Part shown: positions 1 to 8,965 of the stretch, piece by piece
Position numbering within the stretch: the first letter of the stretch is position 1
How the letters are laid out: every line of letters starts with the position of its first letter
Assembly: GCF_003248455.1 (NCBI RefSeq)
Contig: NZ_QFNM01000020.1
Location: 1 to 64,000, forward strand
Length of the DNA: 64,000 nucleotides
Direction of reading: 5' to 3'
Origin: Brevundimonas sp.
GTDB taxonomy: Bacteria; Pseudomonadota; Alphaproteobacteria; Caulobacterales; Caulobacteraceae
Translations under genes and position numbers: made by a program
The notes under the pieces: model-generated
What the model was told of the DNA's origin: nothing
The model's input: the letters and a program-made list of their open reading frames with translations, nothing else
The model's database searches: none

Positions 1-173
1 CCGCCGCCGCAAGGTCGCAGGCCTTACGAGCCCTCCGATGCGACGAGACGCGGCAAGAATACGCGCGTTTCGGAGGGAGGATGGATGATGGGGGAGATAT
101 TTCGACAAGCGGTTGGATTCGCGGGGAATGCACCAGACGCATTGTGATGGCTGGACGAGCCATCCTCTCAATC
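1..173. other. Left-edge non-coding stretch
   Basis: I see no convincing gene between the window edge and the FAD-linked oxidase gene (stop at 335). An 8-bp inverted pair (CCCTCCGA at 31-38, TCGGAGGG at 70-77) could be part of a weak hairpin, but no T-tract follows. The remainder up to 334 is dominated by the inverted repeat annotated separately. Confidence 0.5.
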
Positions 174-279
174 CGTCATCCTCGGCCTTGTGCCGAGGAT
201 CCATACGCTCGGTCTTAAGATTGGGGAACGGCGGCGGATACCGGGAGTATGGATCCTCGGCACAAGGCCGAGGATGACG
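174..279. repeat. Perfect 33-bp inverted repeat pair (REP-like element)
   Basis: The 33 bases at 174-206 are the exact reverse complement of 247-279, separated by 40 bases. Each arm contains a smaller palindrome (CCTCGGC, five bases, GCCGAGG), so an arm alone can fold and the pair can form a long hairpin. It lies downstream of the minus-strand oxidase gene that ends at 335. Such palindromic extragenic elements are usually dispersed in many copies in alphaproteobacterial genomes; copy number cannot be judged here because this is the only pair in the window. It could also act as a transcription barrier. Confidence 0.8.
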
Positions 280-334
280 AGCGGAGGGGCAGGTTCCTTT
301 CGTCTCCCCCAAGATGTGGGGAAGAGACGGACGT

Positions 335-1747
335 TCAGAAAAGCACCGCCGGGTTCATGATGCGGTCGGGGTCGAGGGCGCGGCGGATGGCGGCCATGGT
401 CTCGATCTCGATAGGGGATTTGTAGCGTTTGACCTCTTCGGTCTTGAGCCGGCCCAGGCCGTGCTCGGCCGAGATGGAGCCGTCGTAGCGAGCGACCACG
501 TCGTGGACGACCTGGGAGCCTTCCTTCCAGCGGCCGATGAAGGCGGGGATGTCCTGACCGAGGCCGGGCAGGATGTCGTAGTGCAGATTGCCGTCGCCGA
601 CGTGGCCGAACACCGAAATGCGGGCGCCGGGGTGGAACCGTTCGACGGCGGCGGAAGCCTCGTCGATGAAGTCGGCGATACGGCTGATGGGCACCGAGAC
701 ATCGTGCTTCCAGCCCCCGCCCTCGGGTTTCAGAGCCGCCGAATGCTCCTCGCGCAGGCGCCAGAAGGCGGCGCGCTGGGCGTCGTTCTGGGCGATGGCG
801 GCGTCGGTGATCAGCCCCTCTTCGAAGGCGACCTCCAGCAGGGCCTGCATCTGGGCTTCAGCCCCGCCGGGCGCGCCCGAGGCGATCTCGATCAGGACGT
901 ACCAGTCGGGGGTCGTGTCCAGCGGTTCGCGGGTGTCGGGAATGTTTTTCAGCACCAGCTCCATGCCCAGGCGCTTCATCAGTTCGAAGGCTTCGACGCC
1001 GCCGCCGGTTTCGGCCTTGGCGCGGGCGAGCAGTTCGACCGAGGCGGCGGCGGTGTCCAGCGCCACGATCGCGACGGCGCGCGAGCGCATGATCGGAAAC
1101 AGTTTCAGCGTGGCGGCGGTGACGACGCCCAATGTACCCTCGGCCCCGATCAGAAGCTGCTTCAGATCATAGCCGGTGTTGTCCTTTCTGAGTCGCTTCA
1201 GGCCATGGAAGACCTGGCCGTTCGGCAGGACGGCCTCTATGCCCAGCACCAGATCGCGCATCATGCCGTAGCGCAGCACCTGGGTGCCGCCGGCGTTTGT
1301 GGAGATGACGCCGCCGATGGTGGCGGACCCCTCGGCGGCCAGGCTGAGCGGGAAACAGCGGCCGGCCGCCGTCGCCGCCTGTTGCGCTTCCAACAGGGTC
1401 AGGCCGGCCTCGACCGTCATGGCGTCGTCCAGAGGGGTGACGTCGCGGACGGCCCGCATCTTCTTGAGGGACAGCAGGACTTCGCCAAACGGAATCTGAC
1501 CGCCCACCAGGCCCGTGCCGCCGCCCTGGGGGGTGATGGCGACGCCTTCGCGGGCGCAGATGGAGACGGCGCGGGCGACCTCGGCCGTCGAGCGGGGGGT
1601 CAGAAGGAGCGGCGTGTTCCCGGACCACCGATTGCGCCACTCGGTCAGGAACGGCGCCACGACCTCGGGGTCCTGGGTCCAGCCGCCGTCGCCGAGGGCG
1701 GCCTTCAGGTCGTCGAGGACGGCGGGGGAGGGGGCGGTCGTGCTCAT
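335..1747 (-). CDS. FAD-binding oxidoreductase, GlcD / D-2-hydroxyacid dehydrogenase type
   Basis: 470 residues, the usual length for the vanillyl-alcohol-oxidase/PCMH flavoprotein family that oxidises D-lactate, glycolate or D-2-hydroxyglutarate. The N-terminal half carries the FAD-binding PCMH fold, with the glycine-rich segment TPQGGGTGLVGG near residue 75 and the NAGGTQVLRYG stretch near 150. The C-terminal half matches the FAD-linked oxidase C domain, with FGHVGDGNLHYD near 380 and the closing pattern SAEHGLGRLKTEEV. These blocks are diagnostic for the family; the exact substrate cannot be read from sequence. ATG start at 1747. It follows parE on the same strand after 39 bases and may be co-transcribed with it. 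Confidence 0.9.
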   Translation of the reverse strand: MSTTAPSPAVLDDLKAALGDGGWTQDPEVVAPFLTEWRNRWSGNTPLLLTPRSTAEVARAVSICAREGVAITPQGGGTGLVGGQIPFGEVLLSLKKMRAVRDVTPLDDAMTVEAGLTLLEAQQAATAAGRCFPLSLAAEGSATIGGVISTNAGGTQVLRYGMMRDLVLGIEAVLPNGQVFHGLKRLRKDNTGYDLKQLLIGAEGTLGVVTAATLKLFPIMRSRAVAIVALDTAAASVELLARAKAETGGGVEAFELMKRLGMELVLKNIPDTREPLDTTPDWYVLIEIASGAPGGAEAQMQALLEVAFEEGLITDAAIAQNDAQRAAFWRLREEHSAALKPEGGGWKHDVSVPISRIADFIDEASAAVERFHPGARISVFGHVGDGNLHYDILPGLGQDIPAFIGRWKEGSQVVHDVVARYDGSISAEHGLGRLKTEEVKRYKSPIEIETMAAIRRALDPDRIMNPAVLF

Positions 1748-1786
1748 GGCCCCCTTGTGTCAGGCGTGGCGGCGCGTTGGAAGCCT

Positions 1787-3898
1787 TCAGACGTCCAGTT
1801 CTTCTTTCACGAACTGCGCATTTTCCTGGATGAACTGGAACCGAGCCTCGGCGCGCTTGCCCATCAGGCGTTCGACCAGGTCCTCGATGCTGGATTCGGC
1901 GTCGGGCACGGTGATGCGGGCCAGGGTGCGCTTCCTGGGGTCCATCGTGGTCTCCTTGAGCTGGGAGGCCATCATTTCGCCCAGGCCCTTGAAGCGGCCG
2001 ATCTCGGTCTTCTTGCCCTTGAAGACGGTGGCCAGCAGTTCGTCGCGGTGGGCGTCGTCGCGGGCGTACTCGCTCAACGGGCCGGCCGAGATGCGATAGA
2101 GCGGCGGCAGGGCCATGAAGACGCGGCCCTGGCGGATGGTCTCGGGCATGACGCGATAGAAGAAGGTGATCAGCAGGGCCGCGATATGGGCGCCGTCCAC
2201 GTCGGCGTCGGTCATGATGACGATCCGCTCGTAGCGCAGGTCGTCGATGTTGAACCGATTGCCCGGCTGGACGCCCAGGGCCAGGGCCAGGTCGGACAGT
2301 TCGACGTTCTGGCGCAGCTTGTCCGCCGTGGCGGAGGCGACGTTCAGGATCTTGCCGCGCAGGGGCAGGATGGCCTGGGTCGTGCGGTCGCGCGCCTGTT
2401 TGGCCGAGCCGCCGGCCGAATCGCCCTCGACGATGAACAGTTCGGTGCCCTCGGCGGCCTGGCGGGAGCAGTCCGACAGCTTGCCCGGCAGGCGCAGCTT
2501 GCGGGTGGCGGCGGCGCGCTGGACCTCCTTGTCCTTTCTGCGGCGCAGGCGGTCCTCGGCGCGGTCGATGACGAAGCCGAGCAGGGCGTTGGCCTGTTTG
2601 GGGCTTTCGGTCAGCCAGTGGTCCAGCGGGTCGCGGAGCAACTGTTCGACCAGACGCGCGCCCTCGGGCGAGGACAGGCGGTCCTTGGTCTGGCCCTGGA
2701 ATTCGGGATTGCGGATGAAGACGCTGATCAGGGCGCCGGCGTTGGCGATGACGTCCTCGGCCGTGATGACGCTCGCGCGCTTTTCGTTGGTCAGTTCGCC
2801 GTAGGCCTTCAGGCCCTTGACCAGGGCGGCGCGGAAGCCCGCCTCGTGCGTGCCGCCGTCGGGGGTCGAGACGGTGTTGCAGTAGGACTGGATGAAGCCG
2901 TCGGCCTCGCCGAAACCGATGGGCGACCAGGCGACGGCCCATTCGAAGGCGCCTGCCTCGCCCTGACGCTCGGCGCGGCCGGCGAAGACGGGGGTGACGG
3001 TCTCCGACTGGCCGACGCGCTCGGCCAGGGCGTCGGCCAGACCGCCGGGGAAGTGCAGCAGGGCCTGGGCCGGGGTGGCGTCGACGATGCGTTCCGGCGC
3101 GCAGGTCCATTTGATCTCGACGCCGCGGAACAGATAGGCCTTGGAGCGGGCCATGCGGAACAGGCGGGCGGGCTTGAAGGCCGCGCCCATGCCGAAGATC
3201 TCTTCGTCCGGCTTGAAGCGGATCAGGGTGCCGCGCTTCCTGGACGGCTGGACCTGCTGGATGGGACCGAGGACGTGGCCGCGCGAGAACGACTGCTTCC
3301 ACTCGAACCCGTCGCGCCAGACGGTGACGTCCAGATGCTCGGACAGGGCGTTGACGACCGAGACGCCGACCCCGTGCAGGCCGCCGGACGTCTCATAGGC
3401 CTTGCCCGAGAACTTGCCGCCCGAGTGGAGGACCGTCATCACCACCTCCAGCGCCGACTTGCCGGGATGTTTGGGATGCGGATCGACGGGGATGCCGCGC
3501 CCGTCGTCACGGACGGACAGATAGCCGTCCGCGTCCAGATCGACGGTGATCAGCTTGGCGTGGCGGGCCACGGCCTCGTCCATCGCATTGTCGAGGACTT
3601 CGGCGAACAGGTGGTGAAGGGCGCGTTCGTCGGTGCCGCCGATATACATGCCGGGGCGTTTGCGGACGGGCTCCAGCCCCTCCAGCACCTCGATCGACGA
3701 GGCGGAATAGCCGGTGGAGGCGGCCGTGGCCGCGGCGGCCTGGACGGGCTTGGGCTCCGGCACGACAGCGGGCGCGGCCTTCGCGGCCTTGGACGCGGTC
3801 TGGGGCGCAACCTGGGGCGGGATCGCCGCAGGACGCTTTGTCGGCTCGGGCTTGCGAGCTTCGGGTTCGTCGTCAAAAGCGAAGAGGTCGGCGGCCAT
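1787..3898 (-). CDS. parE: DNA topoisomerase IV subunit B
   Basis: 703 residues. The ATPase subunit of topoisomerase IV, which unlinks daughter chromosomes with ParC. An Ala/Pro-rich leader of about 70 residues precedes the GHKL ATPase domain (LEPVRKRPGMYIG, then DNAMDEAV and DDGRGIPVDPHPK, and the ATP-lid GGLHGVGVSVVNAL). The transducer domain follows, then the TOPRIM domain with EGDSAGGSAKQARDR and DADVDGAHI. The short tail and ARDRTTQAILPLRGK wording favour ParE over GyrB, which is longer in this group. Its start overlaps the 3' end of the upstream polymerase-family gene by 26 bases. The low-complexity N-terminal extension is longer than in the E. coli protein. Confidence 0.95.
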   Translation of the reverse strand: MAADLFAFDDEPEARKPEPTKRPAAIPPQVAPQTASKAAKAAPAVVPEPKPVQAAAATAASTGYSASSIEVLEGLEPVRKRPGMYIGGTDERALHHLFAEVLDNAMDEAVARHAKLITVDLDADGYLSVRDDGRGIPVDPHPKHPGKSALEVVMTVLHSGGKFSGKAYETSGGLHGVGVSVVNALSEHLDVTVWRDGFEWKQSFSRGHVLGPIQQVQPSRKRGTLIRFKPDEEIFGMGAAFKPARLFRMARSKAYLFRGVEIKWTCAPERIVDATPAQALLHFPGGLADALAERVGQSETVTPVFAGRAERQGEAGAFEWAVAWSPIGFGEADGFIQSYCNTVSTPDGGTHEAGFRAALVKGLKAYGELTNEKRASVITAEDVIANAGALISVFIRNPEFQGQTKDRLSSPEGARLVEQLLRDPLDHWLTESPKQANALLGFVIDRAEDRLRRRKDKEVQRAAATRKLRLPGKLSDCSRQAAEGTELFIVEGDSAGGSAKQARDRTTQAILPLRGKILNVASATADKLRQNVELSDLALALGVQPGNRFNIDDLRYERIVIMTDADVDGAHIAALLITFFYRVMPETIRQGRVFMALPPLYRISAGPLSEYARDDAHRDELLATVFKGKKTEIGRFKGLGEMMASQLKETTMDPRKRTLARITVPDAESSIEDLVERLMGKRAEARFQFIQENAQFVKEELDV

Positions 3899-5231
3899 TC
3901 ACATAGTCTGAGGCGATTCGGGGCCGGTTCTGGTAGGCCCGCAAAGCCGGTCGGGCAAGCGGCGCGCGCGCAGGCGCCCGAACCGGGGCCGGATCGAAGG
4001 TCACGGCGCGCGCCGTTATGGCCAGCATCAGCACCCAGGGCAGGTTGGCGTGGGTCAGAAGCACGCTCTCGGACAGGCTGAGCGCGGTGAAGACGGCCAG
4101 ATAGGCGATGCTCCAATAACCCTCGCGCGCGCCAAGCCCGTTCAGACGGGCGACGATCATGACGGCGGAGACGGCCATGAGAGCCCCCACGGAGACGGCG
4201 CCGGGCCAGCCCAGTTGGACCAGCAGGTCGATCCAGCCGTTGTGGGCGCTGGGCACCGGCCATTGGGTCTCGATGCGGATTTCGCGCGCAGGGATGGAGT
4301 CCACGCCCCAGAAGGCGCTGAAGCCATAGCCGGTCCAGGGCCGTTCGGCGACCTTGCGCATCAGGGCCTCCCAGATCAGGGTGCGGCCGGTCAGGGACGG
4401 ATCCTTGCCCAGGGCTTCCAGGATGGCGGCGGAATCGGAGTTCCACAGCCAGGTCGCGCTGGCGACCGTGACGACGCCCAGCCAGACGCCGACGACGGTG
4501 ACGACGGCGCCGCCCTGTTTCAGCGCCCACCATCCGCCGACCATGCCGACGCCCAGCATCCAGCACAGCAGCGAGGTCTTGGACTGGGTCGCCAGAACCA
4601 GGAGGGTCGTGAGCGCCAGGGCGACGAGGGCGGTCCAGAAGCCGCCCTTGCGGCCCGCGATATGGTCGGCGGCCAGGGTCGCGGCCGACGACACGGCGCC
4701 GACCACCATGACCAGGCCCATCTGGTTCTTCTCGTACCACAGACCGCGCCACAGGCCGGCGTTGTCGAACTGGTGCACCCCGACCTTGGGATAGGCGAAG
4801 ACCATGACCAGGCTGCCGACCGCCATGACCAGGCCCGTATGCATCAGCAGACGCGGCAGGGCGGCGTTTCGGAACCCCGCGCCCAGATAGACGGCGAAGG
4901 CGCTGTTGATGGCCATGGCGATGACCCGCCGTTCGGTCACGCCCGGGTCGATGGACCAGTATTGGGAGGCGAAGGCCAGGCCGACCAGGCCGAACATCAT
5001 CAGCCAGGCGGGCCAGGCGCGGATCACCCGGTCGAAACGAAAGACGATCAGCCCGGCGATCACGGCGTAGACCGGCAACCACATCAGGCGCAGCACCGGC
5101 GTCTCGGCCTGGTCGGGGGCGACGAGCGGTGCGATCAGGGCGCCGGTCAGCATGAAGACGACAAAGCCGGCCGCCCACTGCTCCCACAGCGGCGGCGAAT
5201 CGTCCGAGGTCTGGACAGGCGAGGCGCGCAC
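3873..5231 (-). CDS. O-antigen ligase / polymerase family membrane protein
   Basis: About 452 residues from a GTG at 5231, chosen because longer frames would run far into the neighbouring metC-like gene; the frame stays open to 5408. Hydrophobic segments suggest 10-12 membrane passes, and the large periplasmic loop contains the PF04932-type stretch GRTLIWEALMRKVAERPWTGYGFSAFW followed by AHNGWIDLLVQLG when read in parts. The same signatures recur in the protein at 28270-29613, so both belong to the Wzy/WaaL/ExoQ superfamily that polymerises or ligates undecaprenyl-linked glycans. No other glycan genes are adjacent, so its polysaccharide is unknown. The last residues overlap parE. Confidence 0.82.
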   Translation of the reverse strand: MRASPVQTSDDSPPLWEQWAAGFVVFMLTGALIAPLVAPDQAETPVLRLMWLPVYAVIAGLIVFRFDRVIRAWPAWLMMFGLVGLAFASQYWSIDPGVTERRVIAMAINSAFAVYLGAGFRNAALPRLLMHTGLVMAVGSLVMVFAYPKVGVHQFDNAGLWRGLWYEKNQMGLVMVVGAVSSAATLAADHIAGRKGGFWTALVALALTTLLVLATQSKTSLLCWMLGVGMVGGWWALKQGGAVVTVVGVWLGVVTVASATWLWNSDSAAILEALGKDPSLTGRTLIWEALMRKVAERPWTGYGFSAFWGVDSIPAREIRIETQWPVPSAHNGWIDLLVQLGWPGAVSVGALMAVSAVMIVARLNGLGAREGYWSIAYLAVFTALSLSESVLLTHANLPWVLMLAITARAVTFDPAPVRAPARAPLARPALRAYQNRPRIASDYVNGRRPLRF

Positions 5232-5254
5232 GGCCGGACAGTCGGCTCGCGCGC

Positions 5255-6433
5255 TTAAGGAACCGTGAGCGCGGCGGCGAAGGCGGCCAGGCCGTGTTCG
5301 AGGTCCGCGATCAGGTCGGCGGGGTCTTCCAGCCCGACGTGAAGGCGAATCAGTTCTCCCTCCAGCGCCGGCGGATGGGCGCGATAGGCCATTTGATGCG
5401 TCTCGCACGTGATCAGGCTTTCGAACCCGCCCCAGGAATAGCCCAGGCCGAACAGGGTCAGGGCGTCCAGAAAGGCTGCGCCCGCCGCCCCGTCGCCGCC
5501 CTTCATCACCACGCCCATCAGGGAGGCGGCGCCGGAGAAGTCGCGGGTCCAGAGATCATGGCCGGCGGCGCCGGGCAGGGGCGGGTAGAGGACCCGCGAG
5601 ACTTCCGGCCGCCCTTGAAGCCATTCGGCCACGACCAGGGCCGAGCGCGCCTGTTCGGCGTAGCGCAGCGGCAGGGTGCGCAGACCCCGCAGGGCCAGCC
5701 AGGCGTCGTCGGGCGAGACGTGCCAGCCCAGGTCCTCGATCACGTCGCCGATGGCGCGGCGGCAGGCGGGATCGTCGACGGCGATGCTTCCCATCAGGAC
5801 GTCCGAATGACCGCCGACATATTTGGTCACGGCCTGGACGCTGACGTCGACGCCGTGGGCGAGGGGGCGGTAGGCCAGCCCGGCCGCCCAGGTGTTGTCG
5901 ACGACGGTCAGGACGCCGCGCGCGCGACAGGCCCGGGCCACCGCGGCGACATCGACCATTTCGAATGTCAGGGACGCGGGCGATTCCATCAGCACCAGCC
6001 GGGTGCGCCCGGTCAGGCCAGCGACCACGTCGGCCGCGCCGGCGTCGGCGGGCAGGAAGCGGGTCGTGACGCCGCGCGCGGCCTGGTAGCGGCTGAGGAA
6101 CCGGCGCGTCGGGCCATAGACGGCGTCGGTCGTGATCACCTCGTCCCCCGGCCGCAGCAGGGCCAGCAGCGGCACGGTGACGGCCGCCAGGCCCGAAGGG
6201 ACGAGAAAAGCCTCGGCCGCGCCTTCCAGATCGGCCAGGGCGTGACGGAGCGCACGCGCCGCGCTGGTTCCCGACAGGCCGTAGGTCGGGCCAGCCGCCT
6301 CGTCGCGCATGACGCCGGCCGTGTCGCTGAGCATTGTGGAGGCGCGTTCCAGCGGCGGATTGACCGGGCGGCGCCCCTGGCCCCGGCGCGTGGCGGAGGC
6401 GATCAGGCGGGTGCGGTCCGAATGCGTCGGCAT
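5255..6433 (-). CDS. metC: Cystathionine beta-lyase-like PLP enzyme
   Basis: 392 residues, standard length for the Cys/Met-metabolism PLP family. The Schiff-base lysine is K204 in SVQAVTKYVGGHSD; the cofactor-stacking region YGLSGTSAARALRHAL lies near residue 51, and VVDNTWAAGL near 178 supplies the aspartate that contacts the pyridine nitrogen. The C-terminal LFGLGYSWGGFESL segment is typical of MetC rather than MetB or MetZ. It would split cystathionine to homocysteine, pyruvate and ammonia. ATG start at 6433, divergent from the binding-protein gene at 6511. Its stop is 23 bases before the downstream polymerase-family gene on the same strand. Confidence 0.85.
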   Translation of the reverse strand: MPTHSDRTRLIASATRRGQGRRPVNPPLERASTMLSDTAGVMRDEAAGPTYGLSGTSAARALRHALADLEGAAEAFLVPSGLAAVTVPLLALLRPGDEVITTDAVYGPTRRFLSRYQAARGVTTRFLPADAGAADVVAGLTGRTRLVLMESPASLTFEMVDVAAVARACRARGVLTVVDNTWAAGLAYRPLAHGVDVSVQAVTKYVGGHSDVLMGSIAVDDPACRRAIGDVIEDLGWHVSPDDAWLALRGLRTLPLRYAEQARSALVVAEWLQGRPEVSRVLYPPLPGAAGHDLWTRDFSGAASLMGVVMKGGDGAAGAAFLDALTLFGLGYSWGGFESLITCETHQMAYRAHPPALEGELIRLHVGLEDPADLIADLEHGLAAFAAALTVP

Positions 6434-6510
6434 GGGCGATCCATGGGTTGCGGTTCAGGGCCTAAAGGCCTCTAAAGCCTGCGGGGCGCAAGCGGCGAGG
6501 GACCAACGCG

Positions 6511-7602
6511 ATGCGGTGCTGGATGATCGGGACGATGGCGCTGGCCGTGCTGGCGGCCGGTTGCGGACGCCAGGACGCGCCCCCGGCAACCGACGCGCGG
6601 CCCGAAGCCCCGGTCGCCACCGCCCCCGGCGCCCCGCCGGACAGCCCGACCCTGGCGGCGATCAAGCGACGCGGGCGGCTGAATTGCGGCGTGCATCAGG
6701 GGCTGGTCGGCTTCGCCTATACGGACAATCGCGGACAGTGGCGCGGCTTCGACGTGGACTTCTGCCGGGCGACGGCCGCCGCGGTCCTGGGGAACGGCGA
6801 CGCGGTGCGTTTCGTGCCGTTGTCGGCGGCGGAGCGGTTTTCGGCCCTGAACGACGGGCGGATCGACGTGCTGTGGCGCAATTCCTCCTGGACCATGACC
6901 CGCGACGCGGGCGAGGGTTTGGTCTTCGCCGGGATCAACTATTACGACGGCCAGGGCTTTCTGGTGCGGCGCTCGCTCAATCTGAACAGCGCCACCGAAC
7001 TGACAGGCGCGCGGGTCTGCGTGCAGTCCGGCTCGACCTCCCAGGCCAACGCCGTCGACTATTTCCGATCGCGCGGCATCGAATACCGGCCGGTCGTCTT
7101 CGACACCGAAGACGCGGCCCGGGACGCCTATAACCGCGAGGACTGCGACGCCTTCAGCGCGGACATCTCCGCCCTGGCGGCGGCGCGCACGGTGCTGACC
7201 AGTCCCAACGAACACGTGATCCTGTCCGACGTCGCTTCCAAGGAGCCGCTGGGCCCGGTGGTCCGGGCGGGCGACGAACGCTGGGCCTCGACCGTGCGCT
7301 GGACGCTGAACGCCCTGATGCTGGCCGAGGAGCTGGGCGTCGCGCGGGCGGAGGCGGACGACCTGGCCAAGACTTCGACGGACCCGCGCGTGCGGCGCCT
7401 GCTGGGGGCGGAAGGCGACTTCGGTCCCATGCTGGGCCTGTCCAGAACCTGGGCCAAGGACGCGGTCGCGGCGGTCGGAAACTATGGCGAGATTTTCGAG
7501 CGCAATCTGGGTTCGCAATCGGCGCTCGACCTGGAGCGCGGTTTGAACGCACAATGGAACGCGCGCCCGGCCGGCTTGATCTATGGGCTGCCGATCCGAT
7601 AA
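6511..7602 (+). CDS. Amino-acid ABC transporter substrate-binding lipoprotein (AapJ/BztA-like)
   Basis: 363 residues. The N-terminus has a hydrophobic signal ending in LAAGC, a lipobox placing Cys19 as the lipidated residue. The mature part is a periplasmic binding fold of the general L-amino-acid class: AIKRRGRLNCGVHQGLVGFA near 50, FDVDFCRATAAAVLG, DVLWRNSSWTMTRD, and YEIFERNLG-like ending GNYGEIFERNLG. These blocks match AapJ/BztA proteins. No permease or ATPase genes accompany it here, so it is an orphan component in this window; a symporter gene follows after 31 bases and may be co-expressed. It starts 77 bases from the divergent metC-like gene, so promoters for both lie in that gap. Confidence 0.85.
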   Translation: MRCWMIGTMALAVLAAGCGRQDAPPATDARPEAPVATAPGAPPDSPTLAAIKRRGRLNCGVHQGLVGFAYTDNRGQWRGFDVDFCRATAAAVLGNGDAVRFVPLSAAERFSALNDGRIDVLWRNSSWTMTRDAGEGLVFAGINYYDGQGFLVRRSLNLNSATELTGARVCVQSGSTSQANAVDYFRSRGIEYRPVVFDTEDAARDAYNREDCDAFSADISALAAARTVLTSPNEHVILSDVASKEPLGPVVRAGDERWASTVRWTLNALMLAEELGVARAEADDLAKTSTDPRVRRLLGAEGDFGPMLGLSRTWAKDAVAAVGNYGEIFERNLGSQSALDLERGLNAQWNARPAGLIYGLPIR

Positions 7603-7633
7603 CCGCCGGACAGCATCGCATCCTGGGGGACAG

Positions 7634-8956
7634 ATGACCGAGACGAAACGCGGCCTGGCGCTGCATTGGCTGATGCTGATCGGATTTTCCGTCGGCCTGG
7701 TCGGCGGGCTCGCCGTCAACCTGGTCCTGGGGGCCGATACGGCCTGGGTCGTCTGGCTGACGGACAATGTCACGGGGCCGATCGGTCAGATATTCCTGCG
7801 CCTGCTGTTCATGATGGTGGTCCCGCTGCTGTTCTCGGCCCTGGTGGTCGGGGTGGCGGAGATGGGCGACCTCAGCGCTCTTGGCCGCGCGGGGATCAAG
7901 ACCCTGCTTCTGACCATACTGGTGTCCAGCATCGCCGTGGTGATCGGCCTGGTGATGGTCAACGTCTTCCAGCCCGGTCGCGGGGTCGATCCGGCGGTGG
8001 CGCAGCAGTTGCTGGCCCAGGGCAAGGACGGCGCGGCGGGCATCGTCCAGAGCGGACGCGACACCAACATCCAACTGGGCGACTTCTTCCTGGATCTGGT
8101 GCCTTCCAATGCGGTGACGGCGGCGGCGGAGAACGCCATCCTGCCGCTGATGGTCTTCGCCCTGTTCTTCGGAATCGGCCTGGTCATGGCCAAGAGTCCG
8201 GCGACGGATCGCCTGCAGGACGTGATCCAGGGGGTGTTCGAGGTCTCGATGACCCTGATCAACCTGTTCATCAAACTGGCGCCGCTGGCCATCGCCTGCC
8301 TGATGTTCAACCTGGCGGCCCTGTTCGGATGGGACCTGCTGGTCCGGCTGGCGGCCTTCGTCGGCGTGGCCGTCGGGGCGATGGCGATCCATATGTTCGT
8401 GGTCTATCCGCTGGTGATCTGGCTGTTGGGCGGACGCTCGCCCATCGCCTTCTTCAAGGGCGTTCGCGAGCCGATGGTGGTGGCCTTCTCGACCGCCTCG
8501 TCCAACGCCTCCCTGCCCGTGTCGCTGAAGGCGGCCGAGGAGCAGTTGAAGCTGCCGCGCAAGATCGCCCGCTTCGTCCTGACCGTCGGGGCGACCGCCA
8601 ACCAGAACGGCACGGCCCTGTTCGAGGGGGTGACGGTGCTGTTCCTGGCCCAGTTCTTCGGCGTCGACCTGTCGATCAGCCAGCAGGTGATCGTGATGCT
8701 GGTCTGCATCCTGGGCGGGGTGGGCACGGCGGGCGTGCCGGCGGGCTCCCTGCCGGTCGTGGCCATGATCCTGGTGATGGTGAAGGTGCCGCCCGAAGGC
8801 ATCGGCCTGATCCTGGGCGTCGACCGCTTCCTGGACATGTGCCGCACCACCCTGAACGTCACCGGCGACCTGGTGCTGGCGACCGTGGTGTCGCGCGGCG
8901 AGGACGACGCGCCGGAAGAGCCGGGCGAACCCGCGCCGGTCGCCGCGAAGGCCTGA
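7634..8956 (+). CDS. Dicarboxylate/amino acid:cation symporter (DAACS family)
   Basis: 440 residues from ATG 7634, preceded by a TGGGGGA ribosome site; an upstream in-frame ATG at 7583 would overlap the previous gene. Eight hydrophobic segments and two re-entrant loops fit GltP/DctA/SstT transporters. Family signatures are the serine-rich hairpin STASSNASLPVSLK near residue 290, TVGATANQNGTALFEG in TM7 and AGVPAGSLPVVAMIL. The TM8 region has DRFLDMCRTTLNVTGD, the substrate-binding stretch. It imports C4-dicarboxylates or acidic/neutral amino acids with protons or sodium; specificity is not readable. The Ala/Glu/Pro tail is cytoplasmic. Confidence 0.92.
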   Translation: MTETKRGLALHWLMLIGFSVGLVGGLAVNLVLGADTAWVVWLTDNVTGPIGQIFLRLLFMMVVPLLFSALVVGVAEMGDLSALGRAGIKTLLLTILVSSIAVVIGLVMVNVFQPGRGVDPAVAQQLLAQGKDGAAGIVQSGRDTNIQLGDFFLDLVPSNAVTAAAENAILPLMVFALFFGIGLVMAKSPATDRLQDVIQGVFEVSMTLINLFIKLAPLAIACLMFNLAALFGWDLLVRLAAFVGVAVGAMAIHMFVVYPLVIWLLGGRSPIAFFKGVREPMVVAFSTASSNASLPVSLKAAEEQLKLPRKIARFVLTVGATANQNGTALFEGVTVLFLAQFFGVDLSISQQVIVMLVCILGGVGTAGVPAGSLPVVAMILVMVKVPPEGIGLILGVDRFLDMCRTTLNVTGDLVLATVVSRGEDDAPEEPGEPAPVAAKA

Positions 8957-8965
8957 GGCTGGGGA

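Noticed and set aside
314..4081. A very long plus-strand open frame opposite parE and the oxidase
   Set aside because: It is rich in Gly/Asp/Gln/His with no domain, and runs antisense to two clearly recognised proteins; a GC-rich shadow frame.
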